Origin: Periplaneta americana
Taxonomy: Eukaryota; Arthropoda; Insecta; Blattodea; Blattidae
Length of the DNA stretch: 64,000 nucleotides
Reading direction: 5' to 3'
Assembly: GCF_040183065.1 (NCBI RefSeq)
Contig: NC_091123.1
Location: 111,760,821 to 111,824,820, forward strand
How positions within the stretch are numbered: the stretch's first letter is position 1; each line of letters starts with the position of its first letter. Positions 12,194-22,600 of this stretch are shown one piece after another. Made by a program: the position numbers and the translations under genes. Below the pieces are notes generated by a model. The model did no database searches. It saw only the letters and a list, made by a program, of their open reading frames with translations, and was not told the origin of the DNA.

Positions 12194-13002
12194 TTGAAAT
12201 TTAGTAAAAAGTAGTATTTTATGAAGAATAAATTGATTTTAAGTACACAACCCAAATACATAATTAGGTGATAAAATATGTGTACTTTAACCTATAATTA
12301 ATATATAGAGGAGAAGGTGGAAATATGGGCTACTTCTTTTTTTTTTTTTTTAACTATATATGGTGTTGTTACCTAGCAAAAAAGCTCTAAAAATACATCT
12401 CGTGTCCACCAGTTTGCATGCATAAAGAGACAAACCAGTTGCCTTTATGGTGTGGATGTGGTATGTTTTTTGTGTTTTTCATCAATTTCAAACTTTTTGC
12501 AGGTATGCAGTTTAAAGTTTATTGAAAGAAATATATTTGTGTTTAGAAATCACGCTTGATGTATTGCACTGATTTAAGAATAGCTCTATCACATGGCATA
12601 AGAGTAATATCTATTTAGAACAACAATTGCCATACATAAGCTTAGACACCATAAGTTGATGCTGCTAATATGGGCTACCACTGTGTGTCAAATATGGGAT
12701 AGGTAGCCCATATTGCCATTCATGTGACACAGGTTTCCTGCTTATGTTTCTTTGGTTTTTCCAATTTTGTTTTCAAATTTTTGTGGTAGCCCATATTTAG
12801 ACCCCACTACCTATAGAGGACCCGTTTGTCTTCCTTGCAAAAACTAAATATATGCACTCGCTAATATGTTTTCGCGGGATATCAGCCGAGTTAAGATTTT
12901 GGAATGCTCCAAGCTTTCGACTGCTATCTCTGCAGCCATCTTCAGGGAAGTGATGTCCGAACAGAAAGTCGAAAGGTTATATAGATGTGGCTGTCTCAGG
13001 TG
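12194..13002 (+). repeat. Left arm of 809-bp inverted repeat
   Basis: The arm is the exact reverse complement of 13271-14079 wherever I compared it, including the 15-nt T run and the flanks outside the transposon terminus. The coordinates sum to 26273 at both ends, so there is no net indel. Outer part: transposon terminus with ATATGGGCTAC words at 12323, 12668 and (inverted) 12702 and 12785. Inner part (about 12838-13002): the 3' end of a Penelope-like element in reverse orientation. Confidence 0.9.
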
Positions 13003-13194
13003 GCCATAGAGATCAAGCTGGAGAAAAACAACTTTAACAGAGACAGTGGACTCCAGCTCAGTCAGGCATGGACACCGGCCTTAGACCAACTCAGGCCCTC
13101 TTACAATCAAGGTCATGAAGATCACGGACCGAGGACGGCAACCGATTCCAACCGGCGGAACAGGGCTCGCCGCCCGCCAAACTTCACGCAGTAA
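12985..13194 (+). pseudogene. C-terminal tail of a Penelope-like element ORF
   Basis: In the GC-richer spacer between the palindrome arms the plus strand reads VAIEIKLEKNNFNRDSGLQL followed by SQAWTPAL, ending in a TAA at 13192-13194. This matches the end of the RT/GIY-YIG ORF of Penelope-like elements, where an EAIEI..H.NNFNRD.G..LS..W.P pattern follows the nuclease. No nuclease domain lies upstream, because the sequence to the left is the inverted arm. Confidence 0.6.
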
Positions 13195-13270
13195 TCCCGG
13201 GAGGGGCGGAGCTTACGAGCGATGACAATTCTCGGCCCAGGATTGGCCGATCCGCCAACCAATCCCGTTT

Positions 13271-14078
13271 CACCTGAGACAGCCACATCTATATAACCTT
13301 TCGACTTTCTGTTCGGACATCACTTCCCTGAAGATGGCTGCAGAGATAGCAGTCGAAAGCTTGGAGCATTCCAAAATCTTAACTCGGCTGATATCCCGCG
13401 AAAACATATTAGCGAGTGCATATATTTAGTTTTTGCAAGGAAGACAAACGGGTCCTCTATAGGTAGTGGGGTCTAAATATGGGCTACCACAAAAATTTGA
13501 AAACAAAATTGGAAAAACCAAAGAAACATAAGCAGGAAACCTGTGTCACATGAATGGCAATATGGGCTACCTATCCCATATTTGACACACAGTGGTAGCC
13601 CATATTAGCAGCATCAACTTATGGTGTCTAAGCTTATGTATGGCAATTGTTGTTCTAAATAGATATTACTCTTATGCCATGTGATAGAGCTATTCTTAAA
13701 TCAGTGCAATACATCAAGCGTGATTTCTAAACACAAATATATTTCTTTCAATAAACTTTAAACTGCATACCTGCAAAAAGTTTGAAATTGATGAAAAACA
13801 CAAAAAACATACCACATCCACACCATAAAGGCAACTGGTTTGTCTCTTTATGCATGCAAACTGGTGGACACGAGATGTATTTTTAGAGCTTTTTTGCTAG
13901 GTAACAACACCATATATAGTTAAAAAAAAAAAAAAAGAAGTAGCCCATATTTCCACCTTCTCCTCTATATATTAATTATAGGTTAAAGTACACATATTTT
14001 ATCACCTAATTATGTATTTGGGTTGTGTACTTAAAATCAATTTATTCTTCATAAAATACTACTTTTTACTAAATTTCA

Positions 14079-14079
<1 letters not shown>
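13271..14079 (+). repeat. Right arm of 809-bp inverted repeat
   Basis: Reverse complement of 12194-13002. The join of spacer to this arm looks natural: Penelope-like ORF tail, then the 3' UTR, then the Penelope-like end at about 13331-13420, then the DNA-transposon body with ATATGGGCTACC words. The inverted duplication therefore probably copied this side to the left. Confidence 0.9.
13331..13420 (+). ncRNA. Penelope-like 3' end, possible degenerate hammerhead
   Basis: Contains CTGAAGATGGCTGCAGAGAT, GCAGTCGAAAG and then CGGCTGATATCCCGCGAAAA. The last stretch has the CTGA and GAAA boxes of a hammerhead ribozyme, which Penelope-like terminal repeats often carry, but the expected CTGATGA core is CTGATAT here. 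A functional ribozyme is doubtful. The mirrored copy is in the left arm. Confidence 0.3.
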
Positions 14080-14118
<39 letters not shown>

Positions 14119-14120
14119 TA
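14080..14120. repeat. (AAT)n microsatellite
   Basis: About 12 AAT units exactly at the outer edge of the right palindrome arm, followed by imperfect AT-rich repeats. Confidence 0.85.
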
Positions 14121-14144
14121 TAATAATTATAACAATATTAATAT

Positions 14145-14225
14145 TTAATTACAAGTTGCTTTTAGAGAATTCAGAGGTTCATTGCCTCCCTCACATCAGC
14201 CCGCATCATGCAGTGTCCAATTTCT
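14145..14225 (-). repeat. 3' end of RTE-like LINE (short remnant)
   Basis: On the minus strand it reads CTGATGTGAGGGAGGCAATG and then AACCTCTGAATTCTCTAAAA. This matches the last 70 bp of the intact LINE ending near 42975 (TATGTGAGGGCGGCAATGAA and onward). Confidence 0.6.
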
Positions 14226-14238
14226 TAATCTAGCTGGA

Positions 14239-14660
14239 CAAAATTAATAATTTCTCTTCTATTCAACAGATTTTCATGAAATTTTATGCAGAACAATAAG
14301 GTAGTGTATTTGTTTCAGTATAAACTCTGATTACGATTGTGTAAAGGGAACTACCTCTTTATAGGGGGTGAATTTAAGCAAAATGAATAACTTCCTCCCT
14401 ATCTAACATATTTTCATGACACTTAATGCAGAACTTAAAGGTAGATTTGATCTGAGTACAAACTCTGATTACGTTTGTGTAAGGGAAACTACCCCTTTAT
14501 AGGGGGTGAATTTAAACAAAATTTATAACTTCTTTCCTACCTAATGTATTTTCATGAAACTTTTTGTAAAGCTTGAAGGTAACATATTCGATTTGTATAC
14601 AAACTCTGATTACGTTTAAATAACAAAAACTACCTTCTTATAGAAGTGCATTTAGACAAA
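14239..14660. repeat. Three tandem copies of a ~139-bp unit
   Basis: The block TTTTCATGA recurs at 14271, 14411 and 14549. Each is followed by an AACTCTGATTACG block and an ACTACC..CTT.ATAG block. Periods are 140 and 138 bp. The third copy is more diverged. Function unknown. Confidence 0.8.
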
Positions 14661-16333
14661 ATTAGTAGGCCTAACTATCAATAGAATTGAACAAAACACT
14701 TACAAATTACTGGTACTTGAAGTTGAATGGTAGACTGTGCTACCCTTCATGCAAAATCACATCAATATGAACAGATGATTATTTTTTGGCTGATCGTGTG
14801 TTCTAACAACCTTATTGATGTTCTTAATAGGTCTTGTAAGTTAAACTTACAACACATGTGCGATAAGTAAATAACAAATGAGTAACACGTATCGACAAAT
14901 ATGAATAACAACAAATGAATGACACCTATCTACAAATAATAAACGGCATTCACATATACAAAAACAAACTATTTATTTAAACTAAAAATGGTTAATAATT
15001 AATTCTTTTTATTAAGATCGGCCAAAAAATAGTGTGTTAAGTGTATTACAGAAACTCGGAAATTGAAAAGACGAGACTTACTCTGTTTTGAATTTGGAAA
15101 TTTAGAACCAGTGTCACATACAGCTAGAAAGCACTCCTTTAACAATCTTCGCATCTGTAAATGGCTTAAATTCTGCTATGATGCTTTTGTTATCAATTCG
15201 TTTTTATGTACAGATACGGAATTAAAATTTGAAGCGAGTCTTGATGGGAGTCCACCTGTATGTAGGCAACAATTTTGCATGACTGTTCACAAGCAGCATA
15301 TGAGGGGTTCACAACCAGAGTGGACCAAATCTATCTGGAATAATTTTAAGAAATTGAGTCAAAGTTCCTGGCTCATGCTTAGCAACCTTCACCTTCTATA
15401 GGAAATGCTGCCCTCTGTGGAGTTATGAACTTGGTTTGTTATGGCAATAAATAAATCTAAGTTTTCTTCATCCGAGATTGTATTAATCCACAAACTGATC
15501 ACTGGTGGACTTGGTCAACTCTGGTTGTGAGCCCCTCATATATACAGATGCTCTTGTTTACTACACATGTGCAGTGTGTTGTAAACAAAACTTATACAGT
15601 AAGGGAGCTCCAAATTTTATTTCCGTTTCTGTACAGTGGAATACATTACTTTTTGTTCAGGTATTATGGACATTTTTAACATTTTCAATTTTTCTATCCT
15701 GATTGAGAATGTATTGGATATCTGTTATCAAAATACAAATGCACGATGTTGTATAGTAATGTATCACCTTCACTGGCAGTAATGGATGCAGGATAACCAA
15801 AGTTTTCTCCAGTTGCACATTATTACAGAAATTATAAATAATTCTCAGAAAAAAAGAGTAGTAATAGTAATATTAGTTCGAGACGCAATGAATGTCTTAG
15901 AAAGCTGCATGCAGCCCACGTAAGAGTATCACTGCTGTATATATAGCCATTTGCTTTGGGAAGAAGGGTGGTATTTCTTTGTCACTAGATGTGCAATATA
16001 TGTTTCAAACATGTATGCATAAATCTGATTCGACATCTAACTGATTTTGATACTAATTTTTTTTTACGCAAGTACTCAAGGTTAGAAAAAGTCTTTTTCA
16101 TAACTATATTATGCAGAAATGAAGTAATATTTCTCACGCACAATCATAATTCATTAAGATCATTCTGATTGAAAATAATTTTTTATGAAACCATCTCATA
16201 TTTTCGTAAGTTGATCCTGTTCTGAAGAAATCAAGGTTTTCATTTCCTGAATTCCTTGACAATGAAATGGATCCATTATACGGTCAAATTGACTGTAATG
16301 AAATATTAAATGGGATTGCATGGTACTTTTATT
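14661..16333. other. No recognisable gene
   Basis: An open frame of 112 codons at 15063-15401 (plus) has no motif that I recognise. It may be a decayed element or chance. No terminal repeats found around it. Confidence 0.3.
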
Positions 16334-16335
16334 AT

Positions 16336-16848
16336 ACACTATCTACCAAAAAGTAATTGGGCACTGTTTTTGCCCCTTTAGAACCTCGTGGTAACATCTC
16401 TTGTTGCTATAACAGCAGCCACCTTGTCAGGCATGCTCTCCACTAGTTTGTGTAGGATATCCACTGAAACGCCTAGCCATTCCTCTTGCAACATTGGCAC
16501 TCAATTGGAAAATGGAAGTTGGCCCCATGTTTCGTCGGCTACTATGCAGTGGTACGCAAACAATAATGTTCACCAGTTGGACTGGCCTGCACAGAGTCCT
16601 GATCTCAATCCCACTGAGCACCTTTGGAACGAATTGGACCAGCGATTGAGGTCTCGGGAGATGCAACCAACTTCCATTGTCCAACTGAGTGTCATGTTGC
16701 AAGAGGAATGGCGACGCATTCCAGTGGATATCCTACACAAACTAGTGGAGAGCATGCCTGACAGGGTGGCTGCTGTTATAACAAGAGGTGGTACCACGAG
16801 GTTCTAAAGGGACAAAAACAGTGCCCAATTACTTTTTGCTAGATAGTG
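16336..16848 (+). mobile_element. Tc1-like derivative with long inverted ends
   Basis: Flanked by TA (16334-35, 16849-50). The left ~160 bp is the reverse complement of the right ~160 bp, which contains the transposase C-terminus, so the 3' end has replaced the 5' half. In between and to the right, the plus strand reads DWPAQSPDLNPTEHLWNEL, the Tc1-type block with the last catalytic Glu, then a C-terminus ending at TAA near 16807. The copy lacks the DNA-binding domain and the first catalytic residues and cannot be autonomous. Confidence 0.85.
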
Positions 16849-16967
16849 TATTTTTCATTATGAAACAAATCACATTTTAGTTTGAAAACTCACTTGTGAC
16901 CCCCTGACTATTAACTCTTGGACCCCTAGGGACCTGCAAACCACAATTTAAGTGTTGTTGTACTAGT

Positions 16968-17110
16968 CTCCTCCTGGTGGAGTAATTGTGATCATTCCCG
17001 CCTTTTATTCGGGAGGTTCGTGGTTCGACTCCAGCTATCCTGACTTGGAGTTCTCAGGTTCCCCAGGTCCCTCCAGACACATACTGGAAAGTACTAATTT
17101 AAAGGGTCAA
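16968..17110 (+). repeat. tRNA-derived SINE head
   Basis: CCTGGTGGAGTAATTGTGATC corresponds to an A-box region and GTGGTTCGACTCCAGC to a B box. The body downstream is unlike the two SINEs that follow. Confidence 0.5.
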
Positions 17111-17295
17111 CCACAATCCCTACTCTATCTCAATCCGAACTAACCCTTTACCATCACTTCTGATGTACAACTACCATAAGAGGCCAGTCACATATCTATA
17201 GAAGCATAGCACTCAGAGAAAAGTGCTTTTTGGTTATGACAGTGAACCTCACCAATATGGAAAAAGCCAAGAAACTAACCAGTCCTTCAGTCCTC

Positions 17296-17470
17296 TGCTG
17301 TGGAGTAACGGTTAGCCTTCTTTACCGTGAAACGAGCAGCCCAGGTTCAAATCCTGGTCGGGACAAATTACCTGGTTGAGGTTTTTCCTCAACTACTCGA
17401 AGCAGAATTGCTGGGTATCGATGTTGGACCTCGGACTCATTTCGCCTTCTTTAGTATCATTTCCATTAAT
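17296..17470 (+). repeat. tRNA-derived SINE
   Basis: The head TGTGGAGTAACGGTTAGC is followed by the B box AGGTTCAAATCCTGG and a GGGACAAATTACCTGGTTGA body shared with the SINE at 11091. Confidence 0.65.
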
Positions 17471-17683
17471 CATATTAATAGTTACAGAATATTAAAGGTT
17501 TATCAATTTGTCCTACAGAATAATATCTGTAATATTGACAATAAGTACCTCAGCTGAGTGCGCCCCTTGTATAAATGGCAGTTGACTTGAACATAAAACG
17601 TCTACATAATGCCTAACTTGGAGTCAGGCCAAAAGGGAAACATTGAAGGAGGAGAGTTTGATCTGGTACTGTGGATTGAATTT

Positions 17684-17760
17684 GGCGTAGCTCAGTGGTC
17701 AGAGCGCTTGGTACATAGAACCAAGGACCCGGGTTCGATCCCTGGCGCCGGAGCGAATTT
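17684..17760 (+). repeat. tRNA-derived SINE head, well conserved
   Basis: GGCGTAGCTCAGTGGTCAG (A box) and CCGGGTTCGATCCCTGG (T arm and B box) are almost canonical. The sequence then runs into GAGCGAATTTTTGTCC without a matching acceptor stem, so it is a SINE head and not a real tRNA gene. Confidence 0.65.
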
Positions 17761-18524
17761 TTGTCCTCAAATATTAATTGTTAATAGTTACAGGTTGAAC
17801 AGGAAGACATAGCGGACGTGGTTCCAGGATCTGCCCACAAATGGCATCTATCTGCAGGAGCTACACATATCCAGCAAAGCCACAAGGGCTTCTACAAGCG
17901 GACTACAGGTGACTGGGGGAATGTATCTCCTTTGGATAGATGGCACCTCAGTGAGTCATGGAATTGATGGCGACATGTTCTTCTGGTTGAGAATGCAGCA
18001 GATTCAGGCACATACATTTCGAACAGATGCCATCGATCTAAGGAGGCCATAGAATAACAACACAGACAGGCAGAGAATCAGGTCTCCAGTCAGAACTGGA
18101 TGCTGTGGCTGAATTGATACAATGGCGCCATGCAATGAATCATGTGCTTGAAAGAAGTGTCCTAAATGAACTTCAACAATCATTCCAATATAAGGAGGCT
18201 GCACAATAAGTGTAAGGCTGCGGTGCTTGCCTATGCACCCTCTTCCTTCGGGAAGAATAAAACCCAATCAACTGTTATTCTTGTCACATACTGCAGTCCT
18301 GATTTAGCATCAGTGATTACCATGTTTGGTGAACTCAAAAATGCAAAACAGTCTAAAAAATTTCTTTGTGGTGACTGAAAAAAAAAAACTCCAGACTGTT
18401 AAGAAAGACTAGAATACGTAGAAAATAACATATTGTTTCTGAAAGATGTACTTACAAAGCTATATAGTATCAAGTCACTAAAGTAAGAAAATGTGATGCA
18501 CTACTTTTTGAGAGAATTTATATA
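17761..18524. other. No recognisable feature
   Basis: No protein motif or terminal repeat recognised. Confidence 0.3.
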
Positions 18525-18526
18525 TA

Positions 18527-19252
18527 CAGGATGTTTCAGAATTCGACTGAAGATATTTATCTGGTTATAGAGGTGTTGTAGACAAGCAATTTGAGATAGG
18601 GAACCCGGATCTCCGACGAAAAATATTAGAATTAGTTGTTAAAATTATTTACGTTTTATATTCATAATCCAGTATTAAAATGAAATAGGGTATGGAATGG
18701 TATGCTATGGTTTAGAACCTTATTGGGGATTGGATGAAGCCCAACTGTTAAGAAGAACTAAACATCCATGTTTTCAAAATTGAGCTTTTACAGACTCTGT
18801 AAAATTGCCGTCAAATCATGAGACCGTATGCCACTGCACTGTTTTTTGTTTCACCCTCATTCATTTTCGTTACTGTACCTATTTTAGAAAAGAATTATCG
18901 GCATGAAGCGTTGCATTCAAACAGTACTGATTCATTCAGTCTATCTTAAATAAGAAGCAATTAATTGTAATGAATTTGTTTCATTACATTTATTGTTTTT
19001 ATTCAATGTTAGAATTCTTTTAATTTCTGGTGTAATGATAGACATCAGACCAAAAGGTAGTATGTTCGAGTCCCACAGTGGTAGTTTTTAAATTCCAATA
19101 CCTCAATCAATGGTGTACTGGCACAAGAATTATTTCAAGCCCATTATGTGCAAGTTTGTACCCATAGGCCCATTGTTCCCGAACTCAAAATACTTACCCA
19201 GGACCCTTCCACAACTTCTTTAATTTCTATGGTTGAATTCTGAAACCCCCTG
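18527..19252. mobile_element. TA-flanked MITE-like element
   Basis: The left end CAGGATGTTTCAGAATTC and the right end GAATTCTGAAACCCCCTG form terminal inverted repeats. The flanks are TA at 18525-26 and 19253-54. No transposase is seen. A tRNA-like segment lies inside. TA duplication and length fit a mariner/Tc1-mobilised MITE. Confidence 0.65.
19027..19084 (+). repeat. tRNA-like segment inside the MITE
   Basis: TCTGGTGTAATGATAGACAT resembles an A-box region and TATGTTCGAGTCCCACAG a B box. No matching acceptor stem, so probably a SINE head or decayed tRNA and not a gene. Confidence 0.4.
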
Positions 19253-19465
19253 TACAAATGTAATACTGTAACAAACAATTAAATTCTCTAGATCTTTTTA
19301 TGATACAGCATGACAATATATGTGAAAAATGTTATTAAAACACTAAACTAATTCTCTAACCAGTTCCGTCTCCATAATTCACACAAATCTGTAACTTATG
19401 GCAATATACATGGCAATAGCAAGTAAAAACACGAAGATAATTCTCGAACCAGCCAACATCTTCTC

Positions 19466-19471
19466 TTTATT
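19466..19471 (-). terminator. eIF2gamma: Candidate poly(A) signal of eIF2 gamma
   Basis: AATAAA on the minus strand, about 140 nt past the eIF2 gamma stop codon. This would give a short 3' UTR. Position fits but is not proven. Confidence 0.4.
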
Positions 19472-19610
19472 TCGAACAAATAGAACTCTTTCATTATCAT
19501 ATACATAAGATGCATATATTATATTCATCATGTCTGTAATTTGTGAGATATTTTATACACATACAGAACTGCATTAACATCTTTCTCCAGCTGGTATTGT
19601 TACACTGGAT

Positions 19611-19680
19611 TTAGTTTCCCCTGTGGTCAACAACAGGTTCAATGGTCTCCCCTCCTCGGATTTGACCCCAGCCAATCAAT
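19611..19680 (-). CDS. eIF2gamma: eIF2 gamma last coding exon
   Basis: Acceptor TTTTAACAG, then [17 protein letters not shown] and a short tail to TAA. It completes an Arg codon split after two bases in the previous exon. Confidence 0.93.
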
Positions 19681-22600
19681 CTGTTAAAAATACAAATACT
19701 ATAAATATTGTCTCTTAAATGCCAAATTGAGATGAATATATCTAAATGAGGAGGTGACATTAAAAAAATGTTAAGTCACGTTATTAAGAATTTTCAGTGT
19801 AAGCAAGAAACTGTTAACTTATAAAATGTCATAAAATAATGAAGTGTTCAATTTATTTAACTTTCTTTCTATAAAAGAGACACATACAACATTTCATAGT
19901 AATAAGACTCCTAATAGATTAAAACAAATTACATTGGAAATGATTCACAGTCTATACTCTGAACCACAATGGCTACATATTTATACAGATGGATCCAGAC
20001 GAAGTAGAGGATGGAGATGGAGCTGGAATTTACTCAAAGTTATTTAACTTCTGTGTCGCAGTTGGAAAAACTCCACCCACTTTGATGGTGAAATTCAGGC
20101 AATAGAGATGACACTAACACATCTTCTCTATGGAATAAATTGATTTCAGTGCACAGTTATTTCAAGTGGTTCAACTTTGGCTATATAAGCAATAGCAACT
20201 AATAATTCTCCAATCTCCAGTAAAGTGTTAGAAATTAAAAAGATTACAAAATATGTAGTTTTAATATAAATTAGGTTTAAATGTGGGACTAAATCTTTTT
20301 TGAATGAACATACTGGACTAAATCTTATAAAATTAACTCATTTTGTAGTAACTCTTACTGGAATGTTGAAGTTAGATTTTTGAACACATTTCGTTATTAC
20401 ATAAATAGAAATGTATCACTTCAAATAGTAGGAAAAATGTATGTTAAAGAAAATTAAAAATATATAAGCACTTGGTGAATCAGTCTGTTGGAAACACAAT
20501 TTTTATTAAGATTATCTATTTCAAATATGCATTCCACAGTCGTCATCTAAACAGTTGCAGGGCTCAACTTCTGCTTTCTTCACCTTCAGTAGTACTGCTC
20601 GTTTTCAAGATTTTGTCATACCATTTAAGTCTGCTATCAGCTCCCCATTCTTTTCTATAAATAACTATCCAGAAGTTAGTCGACATCTGTATGCTTCGAT
20701 GCTGTTATGTTATGTTTCAGAGGTAGTTTTGGTAACTCCAACTTTTTGCACCACTCTAAATTCCATATCTCTGCTTCAGAATCAAAATACTGTAGAAGTT
20801 TTGCAAGCCTCCTTCTTTTAAAGATTTTCTTTGTTCTTCACCATTACATTTTCATGTTTCTGTTGATCCTCTTTTAAGCCAGAAATACCTTTGTGATATC
20901 TACAGCAACCCCCTTTTAAGGATAATACAGTAGTTTTGTGATTGGCTGTTTGAGATAATTTTTTTATTAACCATGCACAATGAATTAAACTTATTTGAAC
21001 AGCAGCTTTAGTTTTGCATTGAAATTTACATAGGATTAAATATATCTTGACAGTTTAACACATTTCAGTGATCTAGAAATTGCCAGCTTAAACATAAAAA
21101 TTCCTTCAATTCAATTCATTTTGAATGTCACCTCTTCAAATACACATATTATGTCAAAATACAAGTGAATCATTTGCAGATACTGGAAATGAATTTTTTA
21201 TGCTTGTAAAGGAATGTAAAACATCTAACCAAGTACGAAATTTTGACATTGAAATGAAATTGAATATTTAAAAGTTGCAAGCGAAAGTGTTTTGATACAA
21301 CAGAAAAAAAAAGCAGACATTTTAAAAACACATAAAAAAACAGCTGCTGCTCAAGTGCTACAATATACAAATCATTACATAAAAGAAAAGAATAACAGTA
21401 CGAGTATCTACATACAAGAAATGAAGATATAGAAGGAGGTAACAGTGTAACCATTAATATCTAATACCATTTTCCTCCATTATGATAATATTTTACTTCT
21501 TGTATAGCACCTCAGATGAGTTACAGTCAGCATTCAATAGAAAGTCACATGATCAAATTGTGAAGCAATTCTAAGATGATATCTCAATCTACGTACCTCC
21601 AGTGCTTCTCCACACGTCGGCTAAGTGCAATTTTTTCTCCTATTTCCGTGCAGACTGGATTTGTAAGGCTGATCTTGGCCAAATCAGCTTTAGTAGCTAG
21701 CACTCTACCTCCAGTTGACAGGGAACCTATATTCACTAACAGAACTTCATTCTTCGATAGTTTCTGAACCTAAGGTAAAAATATAAAATGTTATTAAATT
21801 ATGCAGTATCAAAATATATAAAAAGAAGTGAAGACAGAAAAATATACAATGTATTTAGTTTTTTTAATGATAGTTATGACTGAAATTTCAGAAATTTAGA
21901 CAAAAAAATGTATTTTTAGTCTTTCCCCTTCCTAACAAAAGGTCCAATTTTGCTCTACAAAAAATATTACTTTACCTGTTCTGCCACTTTTTTATGTCCC
22001 CCAGGTATGCACATTGTAATTAAATACCCAGCTTCCCTCACTGCTTCTATCCTTTATTTTTAGCATTTTACTGTGTATAAAATGCTCCTTGCGACATAGT
22101 TCTTATCTGAGTCAATTGAAAATTTCTGGGAATGTTGTAATAAGTACAAGGATAAAAATTTACTCCAGGTTTTTATGTTCACTTTTAGTATAAATTTTAC
22201 AGGTTAAATTCCAATGATAATGAAATTTCTTTACAAAAAAAGATTAAGATTGAGGCCTGTAAAATATACACATAATATTAAAATCTGGAGTAATTTTTGT
22301 TTATACACATGTAAACTGTATTTGTGCAAAATTCCAGTTCAATTAGATTACAACAGCTGTTATGCAAGGGACTTTTTACATAGAGTAGTAATTAAAAGAT
22401 AATGAATCCTAATACTGTAACTTGAGAACCAATAAATATAGGGACATTGTCCAAACTTGGTAAAACAGGTACTGATAAGTGCATACACATGGGGTGAAAA
22501 TTTCGTAATAACTTTAAAATTAATTAAAAAGATTCAGTCATGATTATCCTTGATATATAAAATTTTTTTTCATCTTCCCTTCAAGTATTAGGCCCTATGT

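Noticed and set aside
13331-13420. Functional hammerhead ribozyme
   Set aside because: CTGA and GAAA boxes are present, but the conserved core reads CTGATAT and not CTGATGA, so I list it only as degenerate.
17684-17757. Possible functional tRNA gene
   Set aside because: A and B boxes are good, but the 5' and 3' acceptor sequences do not pair and a SINE-like body follows.
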